Part shown: piece by piece, positions 9,071-17,715 of the stretch
How positions within the stretch are numbered: the first letter of the stretch is position 1
Layout of the letters: each line of letters begins with the position of its first letter
From: Bacteroides sp.
GTDB lineage: Bacteria > Bacteroidota > Bacteroidia > Bacteroidales > Bacteroidaceae
Direction of reading: 5' to 3'
Length of the DNA: 64,000 nucleotides
Assembly: GCF_030151085.1 (NCBI RefSeq)
Contig: NZ_JASLER010000013.1
Span: 9,506-73,505 of the forward strand
Translations under genes and position numbers: made by a program
Notes under the pieces: generated by a model
Database searches by the model: none
What the model was told of the DNA's origin: nothing
The model's input: the letters and a program-made list of their open reading frames with translations, nothing else

Positions 9071-9886
9071 TTATTTACCTCGATAAGCATCACATGCTTT
9101 TTTTACAGAACCGTGCATGAGTAACAGAGCCTTCGCTTTGCCATAATCCAGTCCGAGTTCCTCGACAATCATGCGAGTACCACGGTCTACCAACTTCTGA
9201 TTGCTGAGTTGCATATTAACCATCTTGTTGCCTTTCACACGTCCCAGTTGAATCATAACAGAAGTCGTAATCATATTCAGAATCATCTTCTGACCTGTAC
9301 CTGACTTCATACGTGAGCTTCCGGTTACATATTCCGGTCCTACAATCATTTCGATGGGTACGTCTGCTTCGGCTGCCATTGGCGAATCGGGATTGCTGGT
9401 AATACATCCGGTAAGTATTCCGTGTTCACGTGCTTCATGCATGGCTCCGATTACGTAGGGAGTCGTTCCGGAAGCGGCGATGCCGATCACCGTATCCTTG
9501 TCCGTAATATTGCGCTCTACCAGTTCTTCCCAGCCACGAGTGACATTGTCTTCGGCATTTTCCACAGGGTTGCGCAAGGCGGTATCGCCACCTGCTATCA
9601 GACCGATGATTAATGTAGGAGGCATGCCGAATGTAGGTGGTATTTCCGAGGCATCGAGAACACCGAGGCGACCGCTAGTGCCGGCACCCATATAGAAGAT
9701 ACGTCCACCTTGTTTCATGCGGGGGACAATCTGGGTTACTAACTTCTCTATTTGAGGGATTGCTTTCTGCACAGCAAGTGCCACCTTCTGGTCTTCTGTG
9801 TTGATATCTTCCAGAATTTCATGTACAGACTTCTTTTCCAAGTCAGTGTAGAGCGAAGGTTGCTCTGAGATTTTTTCGAATGCCAT
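9071..9886 (-). CDS. murQ: N-acetylmuramic acid 6-phosphate etherase
   Basis: Cleaves the D-lactyl ether of MurNAc-6-phosphate to give GlcNAc-6-phosphate and D-lactate in the cytoplasm. The 271-residue sequence has the family opening (TEQ-like region ISEQPSLYTDLEKKSVHEIL), the SIS sugar-phosphate-binding loop MGAGTSGRLGVLDASE, the GGDTALRNPVENAED segment and VTGSSRMKSGTGQKMILN. It is slightly shorter than the E. coli protein at the C-terminus. It lies between the BadF-type kinase (18 bp upstream) and the serine hydrolase, the expected kinase-etherase pairing. Confidence 0.97.
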   Translation of the reverse strand: MAFEKISEQPSLYTDLEKKSVHEILEDINTEDQKVALAVQKAIPQIEKLVTQIVPRMKQGGRIFYMGAGTSGRLGVLDASEIPPTFGMPPTLIIGLIAGGDTALRNPVENAEDNVTRGWEELVERNITDKDTVIGIAASGTTPYVIGAMHEAREHGILTGCITSNPDSPMAAEADVPIEMIVGPEYVTGSSRMKSGTGQKMILNMITTSVMIQLGRVKGNKMVNMQLSNQKLVDRGTRMIVEELGLDYGKAKALLLMHGSVKKACDAYRGK

Positions 9887-9904
9887 AGAATAATGATTTA
9901 GTGA

Positions 9905-10765
9905 TTAGTGATTAGTGATTTGTGAGGCCTGGCTGTGATACTTTATCAGTCCTTCCATCGGGCTTTTGATGATGGTGCCCAACTGGATGCCCATTTCCTG
10001 TGCGGCTTCCTCCAACACTTCCTTGTAGTGGAAAGCTACTGAACCGATCATGTGTACCTTATTGTGCTGATAATCATATTGCATGACATTGCGTTTCAGA
10101 AAAGCCTTGAAACTATTCAGTACAAGTATGCGTACACAAGCCTCATTCAGGTTCTGTGCAAGAAATGGAGACAGACTTGCCAGGAAGCGGTTGGGGAACG
10201 GCTCGCGATACACACGGTGGATGATATCGGCAGGAGTCAGATTAAACTGGGTCAGGAACTTTTCTTTCAGTTCCGGTGTCGTCTGATTCTTAAGGATATC
10301 GCCTACCAATAGCTTACCCAGGCAAGCACCACTACCTTCGTCTCCTAATATAAAACCTAATGGGGAGACATTGGTCACAATCTCTTTTCCATCATAATAA
10401 CAAGAATTGGAGCCTGTGCCCATGATGCAGGCAATACCGGCATTATGTCCGCATAGTCCGCGTGCAGCTGCCAGCATGTCGGTGCTAACTTCCACTTCAC
10501 CTTTAACTTTGAGGTGTTTGGTTATGGCGCGATGCACCATTCCTATTTTATCGGGGAATCCACAGCCGGCTCCGTAAAAATAGACGGCGTCCAACTCGTT
10601 TGATTTTAACTGAGGTAGAAGTGCGGTTGCTATCTCATTACTGATTTCCTCTTCCGACTGGAAGAATGGATTTGTTCCTTTTGTGAAAATCTGCTGGAGA
10701 GGTACTCCGTTCTCTACTAAACACCAATCGGTTTTAGTAGAGCCACTGTCTGCTATTAGAATCAT
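9905..10765 (-). CDS. murK: BadF/BadG-type sugar kinase, probable MurNAc kinase
   Basis: A 286-residue ASKHA-fold kinase of the BadF/N-acetylglucosamine-kinase type. The phosphate-1 loop with the Mg-binding Asp (DSGSTKTDW, Asp6) is intact. The adenosine/phosphate-2 loop (ACIMGTGSNSCYYDG) and the GFILGDEGSGACLG motif follow. Next to murQ and a MurT-type membrane protein it should phosphorylate MurNAc to MurNAc-6-phosphate, as reported for the Tannerella forsythia murTKQ genes. It starts 4 bp after the upstream DUF5009 gene ends, so they are almost certainly cotranscribed. GlcNAc kinase activity is the main alternative. Confidence 0.88.
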   Translation of the reverse strand: MILIADSGSTKTDWCLVENGVPLQQIFTKGTNPFFQSEEEISNEIATALLPQLKSNELDAVYFYGAGCGFPDKIGMVHRAITKHLKVKGEVEVSTDMLAAARGLCGHNAGIACIMGTGSNSCYYDGKEIVTNVSPLGFILGDEGSGACLGKLLVGDILKNQTTPELKEKFLTQFNLTPADIIHRVYREPFPNRFLASLSPFLAQNLNEACVRILVLNSFKAFLKRNVMQYDYQHNKVHMIGSVAFHYKEVLEEAAQEMGIQLGTIIKSPMEGLIKYHSQASQITNH

Positions 10766-10769
10766 ATCA

Positions 10770-11954
10770 CTATATCTTTATATATATTTTCCGTTTGTAA
10801 AGTTGATAACCGATACACCAGTTGATGGCGACGAACAGTAAGGCATAAGCCAGCGAACCACCCGTATCACCAAATAAAGGTGTGAGGAGTATCTTGTAAA
10901 AGAAGCCGTGTATGCTGATGCTTCCATCCTCCCATGGGAAACTGATGCTTCCGAAGAGGATACTCAGTACGCCACCCAGTACGTACATAAACAGCGGATT
11001 TACGCCGAATGACTCGAAGAAGATACACCACTTCTTGTACCCTTTCACATCAATGATCCAGATGAGCAGTGCCAGGAAGCTGGATGCAAGACCGCAAGTG
11101 ACGAGTACAAAGGTAGGTGACCATATCTTTTTACTGATAGGGCATCCGTAGCTCAGCAAAAAACCGGAGAAGGTAAGGATAACACCTACCAGGAATAATG
11201 TGATGAGTTGTGAATTGAGGAAAGTGGCACGGTCTTCCGACTTGTTGCCATCCAGCATCAAGCGTCCTACGTAGAAGCCTAACAAAACATGTGCGATAGC
11301 GGGAATAGTACTTAATACTCCTTCCGGATCAATGCCATTGTCTTTGTACATGTGTGCAGGGGTAAGGATGGCACGATCGACAATAGACAGGATATTTGTT
11401 TCATTGTAAGCAAAGCCATTGCCGAATACCAGCAGGATGAAATACCCCAATAACAAAGTTACAATGAGGTAGGGGATATATCGGTGCTTGAGGGTCAGTG
11501 CAATGATAGCAGTTGCTCCGTAGCACAGTGCCAGACGTTGCATGACACCCAATATACGCATGCGGTCGAAAGTCCATACGGACGCCCAAAGGTTTTCACC
11601 GAAGCTGAGGTCTTCGGGGGCGGAACTCCAATAATAGCAGAACCGTGAGAACCAACCGATAGCCATACCAATGATGAATATAACGATGGTACGTTTCAGT
11701 ATCTTCATAGCGGCGGCGTGACTGAATTCGAAGTTGTACTTCTTCAGTGAGATGTAGGTCGATATACCCATAATAAACATGAAGAAGGGGAAAACCAGAT
11801 CTGTGGGGGTCAATCCTATCCATTCGGCATGTTCTAAGGGAGCATAGATATGTCCCCACGATCCCGGGTTATTAACCAGAATCATGCCTGCGATGGTTAC
11901 ACCTCGAAGGATATCGAGGGCGAGTAGGCGTTTGTTCGTTTTTGGACTGTTCAT
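10770..11954 (-). CDS. murT: DUF5009 polytopic membrane protein, probable MurNAc transporter (MurT type)
   Basis: A 394-residue integral membrane protein with about ten hydrophobic segments. It opens with RLLALDILRGVTIAGMILVNNPGSW, the signature of the COG4299/DUF5009 family related to heparan-alpha-glucosaminide acetyltransferase. In Tannerella forsythia a protein of this type beside the MurNAc kinase and etherase acts in inner-membrane MurNAc uptake; I transfer that role from family and gene order. A membrane acetyltransferase acting on amino sugars is the alternative. It is 4 bp upstream of the kinase and 18 bp downstream of the D-lactate dehydrogenase. Confidence 0.8.
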   Translation of the reverse strand: MNSPKTNKRLLALDILRGVTIAGMILVNNPGSWGHIYAPLEHAEWIGLTPTDLVFPFFMFIMGISTYISLKKYNFEFSHAAAMKILKRTIVIFIIGMAIGWFSRFCYYWSSAPEDLSFGENLWASVWTFDRMRILGVMQRLALCYGATAIIALTLKHRYIPYLIVTLLLGYFILLVFGNGFAYNETNILSIVDRAILTPAHMYKDNGIDPEGVLSTIPAIAHVLLGFYVGRLMLDGNKSEDRATFLNSQLITLFLVGVILTFSGFLLSYGCPISKKIWSPTFVLVTCGLASSFLALLIWIIDVKGYKKWCIFFESFGVNPLFMYVLGGVLSILFGSISFPWEDGSISIHGFFYKILLTPLFGDTGGSLAYALLFVAINWCIGYQLYKRKIYIKI

Positions 11955-11972
11955 GAGGCTTTGGTGTGTTAG

Positions 11973-14876
11973 TTATTTAGATTTTGCTACTGTACATTGA
12001 TCTACCAGATAGACGATAGATACGTATGGAATGCCCGAATTGGTGGTCAGTCCGATTTCGCAGGTACGGCTATTGGAGTAGCCGATGCTTATTCGTGCTG
12101 CTTCTATTTGGGGGCGAAGTTTACGTAAGGCGTATGTGTTAAGCTCGGGATAGGTGAAACCCCGGTCACCGGCAAAGCCACAGCAACCCACTTCTTCGGG
12201 GATAACTACATGGCTGGTACAGAGACGGGCAAGGGCGATAATGGTATCTGCCAATCCCATTTTCCGCATGGAACAGGTGATATGTAGGGCGATGGTACGG
12301 TCAGACGGGGTAAAGTCCAACTTATCCCGCAAGAAGGTATATATGAATTCGGCGGGCTCATAAAGCTTCATCTTCTTGATGGTTTCGCGCATGCGGTGCA
12401 AACAGGGGCTTTGGTCGCATAACACGGGATATTTGCCTTGTTCGCTGGCTTCCCAAAGGGCAGCTTCCAGCTCGGCCGATTTGCAGTCGGCAATATCCAG
12501 CATACCTTTGCTCTCCCAGATAGTGCCGCAACAAAGGTTTTCCATATTCTTTGGGAAGATTACTTCATAACCGGCTTTCTGCAATAAAGAAATCATCTTA
12601 TTGACCAATGGCTGTTCTACAGACGATTTCTTGGGCAGACCCATTGTCTGATTAATACAGCTGGGGAAATAGACAACTTTGTTTAATGAAGAATGAGGAA
12701 TTTCTTCCTTCTTCATTGAATAGGCTCTCGGCATGGCGGGAGTCCATAGAGGGACACCAAGAGCATTGTGCATACCTTTTGTAATGCTACTCATGGTTTT
12801 GGTGCCGAGGATGCTGTGACCGAAGTCGGCAAGGGTCAGTACAGGGCGGAGTACACTCTTGATACCGGCAAAATGCTTGGCGGCGTAGTTTCCTGCTTTG
12901 TAACCCAGACTATTGATAGGCAGGGCTTCTTGTCGGATGACGTGAGTGAGGTCACCAGTGTTGATATCCATGGGACATGACATCGAGCACAATCCGTCTC
13001 CCGCACAGGTTTGGTTGCCGGGGTAGTTGTATTGTTTCTCCAGTAGGGCGAGGCGTTGCGGGTCATCGCCACTTTGCTTCAGACGTGAAATCTCACGTTG
13101 CAATACGATGCGCTGGCGTGAGGATAATGTGAATCCGCAGGAGAGGCAATTTACTTCGCAGAAGCCGCATTCAATGCAGCGATTGACTTTGGTTGCCGGA
13201 CTATTATCGCTCAGAGGAATAAGTGGCAACGGCTTGAAGTTCTTGATATGGCATTGAGGATCGTCATTGAAGATGACTCCCGGATTCAGTAAGCCTTTGG
13301 GGTCGAAAAGATCCTTGACGGCTTTCATAACATTAAAAGCAGCATCTCCCCATTCATAGCGGACAAATGGAGCCATGTTGCGCCCGGTGCCGTGTTCGGC
13401 TTTCAGGGAGCCGTCGTATTTGTCAACTACTAAGGTCTTGACGTCGTTCATCAAATCTTCGTAGCGTTTCACTTCGGCCGGCGTGCTGAAAGATTGGTTG
13501 ATAATAAAGTGATAATTGCCTTCCAAGGCATGTCCGTAGATGCAGGCATCGTCGTAGCCATGACGGGCTATGAGCTGTTGCAGTTCTGCCGTAGCTTCGG
13601 GCAGGTCTTCTATATGGAAGGCGATGTCTTCGATCAGGCAAGTGGTTCCCGGTTGGCGGGTGCCGCCCACTGAGGGGAAGATACCGGAACGGATAGCCCA
13701 GTATTTGGAATATTCCTCCGGTTTGTCTGTGAAATGTACGGGAATATAGGTTTCAAAAGCATTTAATGTGCTTTCTATTGCGGCAATGTTCTGTTTTAGT
13801 TCATCCGGGGTACAAGCCTTGGTTTCGGTCAGTATGGCGGTTAATCCGGTTTCGTCGCCCGGTTCTACGCCGGGGAGGACGGATGAGGCAACTTCGCCTT
13901 TGTAACGCAGGAAGATGGGGTCGTTGACGGAGGAAAGGCTTTTGTAATCAAGCAATTCGGCACCTTTTACAATCCACTCGTCTTTCTCATTGGTCAGTTT
14001 CTTGAGGGCTACTACCGCACGGCAGGCATCTTTAATACTCTTGAAATAGAGCATGGCGCTTGCCTTGCAGGGATAGTCGTATTCAGTCTTCATGGTGACT
14101 TGCGACAGAAAAGCCAAGGTTCCTTCCGAGCCTACCATGAGGTGAGTGATTATATCGAACGGATCGTCAAAACACACGAAAGGCAGGATATTGAGTCCGG
14201 TAACGTTTTTAATGGAGTATTTATAACGGATGCGTTCTGCCAGTTTCTCATCAGCACGTACTTGGTCGCGAAGATTGCAGATATGACGGATGAAGTCACG
14301 ATGGGTCACTTCGAAAGAGGCGCGACTGACGGGGTTACCGGTGTCCAGCAGGGTACCGTCCGCCAGTACGATACGGGCGGAGAGGAGTACTTTGTCACTA
14401 TTGGCATGCGTGCCGCAGTTCATTCCCGAAGCATTGTTCATGACGATACCTCCTACCATAGCACTTTTTACACTGGCAGGGTCCGGTGCGAATTTACGTC
14501 CGTAGGGTGCTAGCAGTTCATTTACCCGTTGCCCGATAATACCCGGTTCAAGGGTGATTTGTTCGTGATCGTCAGAAATGGAATATTTTTCCCAGTGCTT
14601 GCCGGCTACAATAAGGATAGAATCGCTGATGGCTTGACCGGATAGACTGGTTCCTGCCGCCCGGAAGGTGACGGGCAGACTGTAACGGTCGGCAAGCTTC
14701 AATAGCTCGGAGACTTCACCTTCTTCCGTCGAACGGATTACTATCTGGGGGATGAGACGGTAGAATCCTGCATCCGTACCCCATGCCAGCCGGCGAAGTT
14801 CGTCGGTGTAAATCCTTTCTTGCGGAATGAATTTCCGGGCTTCCTGCAGGAAATCTGTGTAACTGCTTTTTACCAT
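11973..14876 (-). CDS. FAD- and Fe-S-dependent D-lactate dehydrogenase, large fused form
   Basis: A 967-residue flavoprotein/iron-sulfur fusion. The N-terminal half is an FAD-binding type 4 domain (PVTFRAAGTSLSGQAISDSILI) plus the FAD-oxidase C-terminal domain with EHGTGRNMAPF. Two ferredoxin-like clusters follow, in CIECGFCEVNCLSCGF and CAGDGLCSMSCPMD, then two CCG-type cysteine-rich domains (FPSCINQ with NLCCGT, and HITCSMRK with VGCCGFAGD). This is the layout of membrane-associated D-lactate dehydrogenases that pass electrons to the quinone pool. Its place beside murQ, whose product is D-lactate, makes lactate disposal the natural role. A 245-bp gap with a repeat array lies upstream. Related 2-hydroxyacids remain possible substrates. 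Confidence 0.9.
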   Translation of the reverse strand: MVKSSYTDFLQEARKFIPQERIYTDELRRLAWGTDAGFYRLIPQIVIRSTEEGEVSELLKLADRYSLPVTFRAAGTSLSGQAISDSILIVAGKHWEKYSISDDHEQITLEPGIIGQRVNELLAPYGRKFAPDPASVKSAMVGGIVMNNASGMNCGTHANSDKVLLSARIVLADGTLLDTGNPVSRASFEVTHRDFIRHICNLRDQVRADEKLAERIRYKYSIKNVTGLNILPFVCFDDPFDIITHLMVGSEGTLAFLSQVTMKTEYDYPCKASAMLYFKSIKDACRAVVALKKLTNEKDEWIVKGAELLDYKSLSSVNDPIFLRYKGEVASSVLPGVEPGDETGLTAILTETKACTPDELKQNIAAIESTLNAFETYIPVHFTDKPEEYSKYWAIRSGIFPSVGGTRQPGTTCLIEDIAFHIEDLPEATAELQQLIARHGYDDACIYGHALEGNYHFIINQSFSTPAEVKRYEDLMNDVKTLVVDKYDGSLKAEHGTGRNMAPFVRYEWGDAAFNVMKAVKDLFDPKGLLNPGVIFNDDPQCHIKNFKPLPLIPLSDNSPATKVNRCIECGFCEVNCLSCGFTLSSRQRIVLQREISRLKQSGDDPQRLALLEKQYNYPGNQTCAGDGLCSMSCPMDINTGDLTHVIRQEALPINSLGYKAGNYAAKHFAGIKSVLRPVLTLADFGHSILGTKTMSSITKGMHNALGVPLWTPAMPRAYSMKKEEIPHSSLNKVVYFPSCINQTMGLPKKSSVEQPLVNKMISLLQKAGYEVIFPKNMENLCCGTIWESKGMLDIADCKSAELEAALWEASEQGKYPVLCDQSPCLHRMRETIKKMKLYEPAEFIYTFLRDKLDFTPSDRTIALHITCSMRKMGLADTIIALARLCTSHVVIPEEVGCCGFAGDRGFTYPELNTYALRKLRPQIEAARISIGYSNSRTCEIGLTTNSGIPYVSIVYLVDQCTVAKSK

Positions 14877-14971
14877 GATAAATACTCCTTCCTTTTTCTT
14901 ATATATTTTCTTTCCTATCCCTGTATGCCCTCTCAGAAGTATCTGTAGGGCAGTATTGGAGAAGGCCTCAG

Positions 14972-15089
14972 TGAGATACGTATGTCACCACCTATGAGAT
15001 ACCGTATGTCATACCTCATGAGATACAGTATGTCATCACCCATGAGATACGGTATGTCATGACCAGTGAGATACGTATGTCTTTTACCA
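14972..15089. repeat. Five-unit tandem array, 23-24 bp period, palindromic core
   Basis: Units begin with TGAGATAC at 14972, 14995, 15019, 15043 and 15067. Each has a core GATAC-(0 or 1 base)-GTATGTC followed by a variable 8-9 bp tail. The first and last units have GATACGTATGTC with a nearly perfect dyad; the middle three carry one extra central base (C, A or G). The array occupies the only gap longer than 60 bp in the 22-kb salvage run. Confidence 0.88.
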
Positions 15090-15121
15090 CCTACTCCGGT
15101 GTCAGAAAATCTGCCTAATTC

Positions 15122-16360
15122 TTATCTATATAGATAGTACTTCTTCGACAATCTTCTGAAGTCTTCTGCATCCTTATACCAATAGTCGCGTATATCTTCC
15201 CAACGATTACGTTTCGAGAAGCGTTCGCGTATCTGTTTCGAGCCACTCACTTTGTCGAACATCGAGAAGCGTCCCTTGTCTGCATGGTCGAAGACGGCAC
15301 GGTCCGGATAGAGTGCGGCTACTTCCTGCATCACCAGGAACTGAATATCACTCAGCGGTGCTTTGCCAAAGTCCATGATGTGTACTTGTACGCCTTGCAA
15401 CAATTCTCCCTGACCTACGCTGTAGAAGGGTTTCAGATACATCGGTCTGAATACCACTCCCGGAACTCCCAGTCCGTTGAGGTTATTGGCAAGCTTTTCT
15501 GCCTCTACCCAAGGTGCGGCAAACATCTGGAACGGAATAGTATAACCTACTCCGATAGACATATAGCCCAGTTCACCAAGAATACCACTGACGGGGTAGA
15601 AGAATGCTGAATGTGGATGTGGAATGTGGGGAGAGGAGGGAACCCATTGCAGTCCGGTCTGTGTGTAATCCATCCGGCGCTTCCAACCTTTCATCTTTAC
15701 GACTTGTAAGTTGCATTGTTCTCCATCTTTCAACATCTTTTCTCCGTTCAACATCAATGCTAACTCACCGCAAGTGAGCGCGTAAAGGTACGGAATTTTA
15801 AATTGGCTGACAAAAGAAACGCAATCATCTTCTGTCAGGTTGCCTTCTATCTTCAGTCCGCCTACAGGGTTGGGGCGATCCAGAACGATGAACTCCTTGC
15901 CATTTTCGGCAGCAGCTTCCATTGCCAACCCCATTGTACTGATGTAGGTAAAGGAACGGCAACCGATGTCCTGAATATCATATACCAATACATCGACGTC
16001 CTTCAACATCTCCGGCGTAGCCTTGCGTGTCTTTCCGTAAAGAGAATAGACGGGCAGTCCGGTGGAGGCGTCTTTGATGTCCGTAACATGGTCGCCGGCA
16101 TGTACATCGCCACGCACACCATGCTCGGGGCCGTAAAGGGCGACCAGGTTCACATTCTTCGCTTCGTGCAGAATATCGATGGTCGACCGCATATTATTAT
16201 CCACCCCGGTCGGGTTTGTAATCAATCCTACCCGCTTACCTTCCAGGCACTTGAAATTCTGCTCTTTCAGGACTTCGATACCGGTCTTTATTCTTATCTT
16301 TTGCGCCTGCATCCCCATACAAAGCATGCCCAGTAGCGCCAATACTATATATTTCTTCAT
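15122..16360 (-). CDS. namZ: Exo-beta-N-acetylmuramidase NamZ (GH171, formerly DUF1343)
   Basis: A 412-residue exported protein with a signal peptide ending near GMQAQ. The family hallmarks are present: RVGLITNPTGVD, the GPEHGVRGDVHAGDHV catalytic region (Glu79 in GPEHG), VYDIQDIGCRSFTY and VLDRPNPVGG. NamZ enzymes remove MurNAc from the non-reducing end of peptidoglycan chains, which matches the MurNAc uptake genes nearby. It starts 16 bp after the AmpG gene and precedes the repeat-bearing gap. It is one of two paralogs here; the other is at 28076-29242. Confidence 0.92.
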   Translation of the reverse strand: MKKYIVLALLGMLCMGMQAQKIRIKTGIEVLKEQNFKCLEGKRVGLITNPTGVDNNMRSTIDILHEAKNVNLVALYGPEHGVRGDVHAGDHVTDIKDASTGLPVYSLYGKTRKATPEMLKDVDVLVYDIQDIGCRSFTYISTMGLAMEAAAENGKEFIVLDRPNPVGGLKIEGNLTEDDCVSFVSQFKIPYLYALTCGELALMLNGEKMLKDGEQCNLQVVKMKGWKRRMDYTQTGLQWVPSSPHIPHPHSAFFYPVSGILGELGYMSIGVGYTIPFQMFAAPWVEAEKLANNLNGLGVPGVVFRPMYLKPFYSVGQGELLQGVQVHIMDFGKAPLSDIQFLVMQEVAALYPDRAVFDHADKGRFSMFDKVSGSKQIRERFSKRNRWEDIRDYWYKDAEDFRRLSKKYYLYR

Positions 16361-16376
16361 AACAAATCACTAATCA

Positions 16377-17699
16377 CTATTTTTTCCCATATTCCGGATC
16401 TATCTTCCTATCTGCAAAGATAGTAACGATCACCGTAGCAATGCAACACACTATTACCAACCAGAAGAAGTTGATATAGCCTACCGCTTCCTGAATGTAT
16501 CCTGCGAACATACCCGGAATCATCATACTCAGCGCCATGAATGCGGTGCAGATGGCATAATGGGATGTCTTGAACTCTCCTTCAGAGAAGTACATCATGT
16601 AGAGCATATAAGCAGTGAAACCGAATCCGTAACCGAATTGCTCGATGGCAATGGCTGTTGAGATCGCAAACAAGTTCTCGGGTTGACCGATGGCCAAGTA
16701 GACGAATGTCAGACAAGGCAACGTCATACATCCCGCCATCCACCAGATAGAGCGTTTCAATCCAATGCGCGAAGCGAACAATCCTCCGAGAATACCGCCT
16801 GCCGTAAGGAATATCACGCCGATAGTACCATATACAATACCTACTTCCGCTGTAGAAAGTCCCAAACCTCCTGATTCTTTGCTTGCCACAAGGAAAGGCA
16901 TACACATCTTGATAAGGAATGCTTCGGGCAAGCGGTAAAGCAACATGAACACAATGGCTAGTATCGCTCCCGGTTTGGTGAAGTAGGTGGCAAATGTGCG
17001 TCCGAACTCTACGAAGATAGCCTTTGCACTAGCTGTGCCTGTTGCCAGGGTGGACTTGTCGGCAGCCGGCCGGGGTATGGCAAAGAGGTGATAGAAGGTC
17101 ACTGCACTAAACATGACGGCTGTAACCAGCATCGTGATAGTCCATGATAACGGGATATTGTCATACTTCAGTTCGATGGCACCGGCAATTGCTACGAGCA
17201 CTCCTTGCCCGAAAATGGATGCCAATCGGTAGAAGGTGCTTCGGATGCCGACAAATGCCGCTTGGTCGCTTTGCTTCAGCGCCAGCATATAGAAGCCGTC
17301 AGCAGCAATATCGTGTGTAGCCGAGGCAAAGGCTGTGATGATAAACAGCAGCAGCGTTATTGTGAATAGGCTGATAGGTGTTTGTCCGGCTGCCATGGTC
17401 GCTTCATCGGGATGCGGAATAGACAGTGTAAGCAGGATGAATGCAATCGACATCAGTATCTGCATGGAGAGAATCCACCATCTTTTGGTCTTGATGATAT
17501 CGACGAAGGGACTCCAAAACGGTTTGATAGTCCAAGGTAGATACAGCAAACTGGTAAATAACGCCATCTCACCATTGGGAACTCCCATCTTGGCGAACAT
17601 CAGTACTGAGATGTTATTCACGATAAAGTAGGGAATACCTTGTGCAAAATAGAGAGTCGGTACCCATGCCCAGGGCGATATGTTTTTTAGGTTGTTCAT
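16377..17699 (-). CDS. ampG: AmpG-type muropeptide permease (major facilitator family)
   Basis: A 440-residue inner-membrane protein with about 12 hydrophobic segments. It opens with SPWAWVPTLYFAQGIPYFIVNN and has the AmpG-like block TSLLYLPWTIKPFWSPFVD; the FASATHDIAADGFYM motif also fits AmpG-like MFS carriers. AmpG imports GlcNAc-anhydroMurNAc (with or without peptide) during wall recycling. It lies between namZ and the SpoIID-type gene with 16-bp gaps on both sides, so it fits the salvage operon. The exact substrate in Bacteroides is inferred. Confidence 0.87.
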   Translation of the reverse strand: MNNLKNISPWAWVPTLYFAQGIPYFIVNNISVLMFAKMGVPNGEMALFTSLLYLPWTIKPFWSPFVDIIKTKRWWILSMQILMSIAFILLTLSIPHPDEATMAAGQTPISLFTITLLLFIITAFASATHDIAADGFYMLALKQSDQAAFVGIRSTFYRLASIFGQGVLVAIAGAIELKYDNIPLSWTITMLVTAVMFSAVTFYHLFAIPRPAADKSTLATGTASAKAIFVEFGRTFATYFTKPGAILAIVFMLLYRLPEAFLIKMCMPFLVASKESGGLGLSTAEVGIVYGTIGVIFLTAGGILGGLFASRIGLKRSIWWMAGCMTLPCLTFVYLAIGQPENLFAISTAIAIEQFGYGFGFTAYMLYMMYFSEGEFKTSHYAICTAFMALSMMIPGMFAGYIQEAVGYINFFWLVIVCCIATVIVTIFADRKIDPEYGKK

Positions 17700-17715
17700 G
17701 ATATTGGCGTGTTAA

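Noticed and set aside
9887..9912. TAGTGATTAGTGATT-type short repeats as an attachment site
   Set aside because: The same simple word also occurs near 16370 and 58450; it looks like ordinary intergenic drift in this genome and no integrase is present.
14972..15089. CRISPR-like array
   Set aside because: The whole unit repeats with only 8-9 variable bases and there are no unique spacers of 30 bp or more and no cas genes nearby; the same holds for the 22-bp arrays at 6324, 32653 and 32973.
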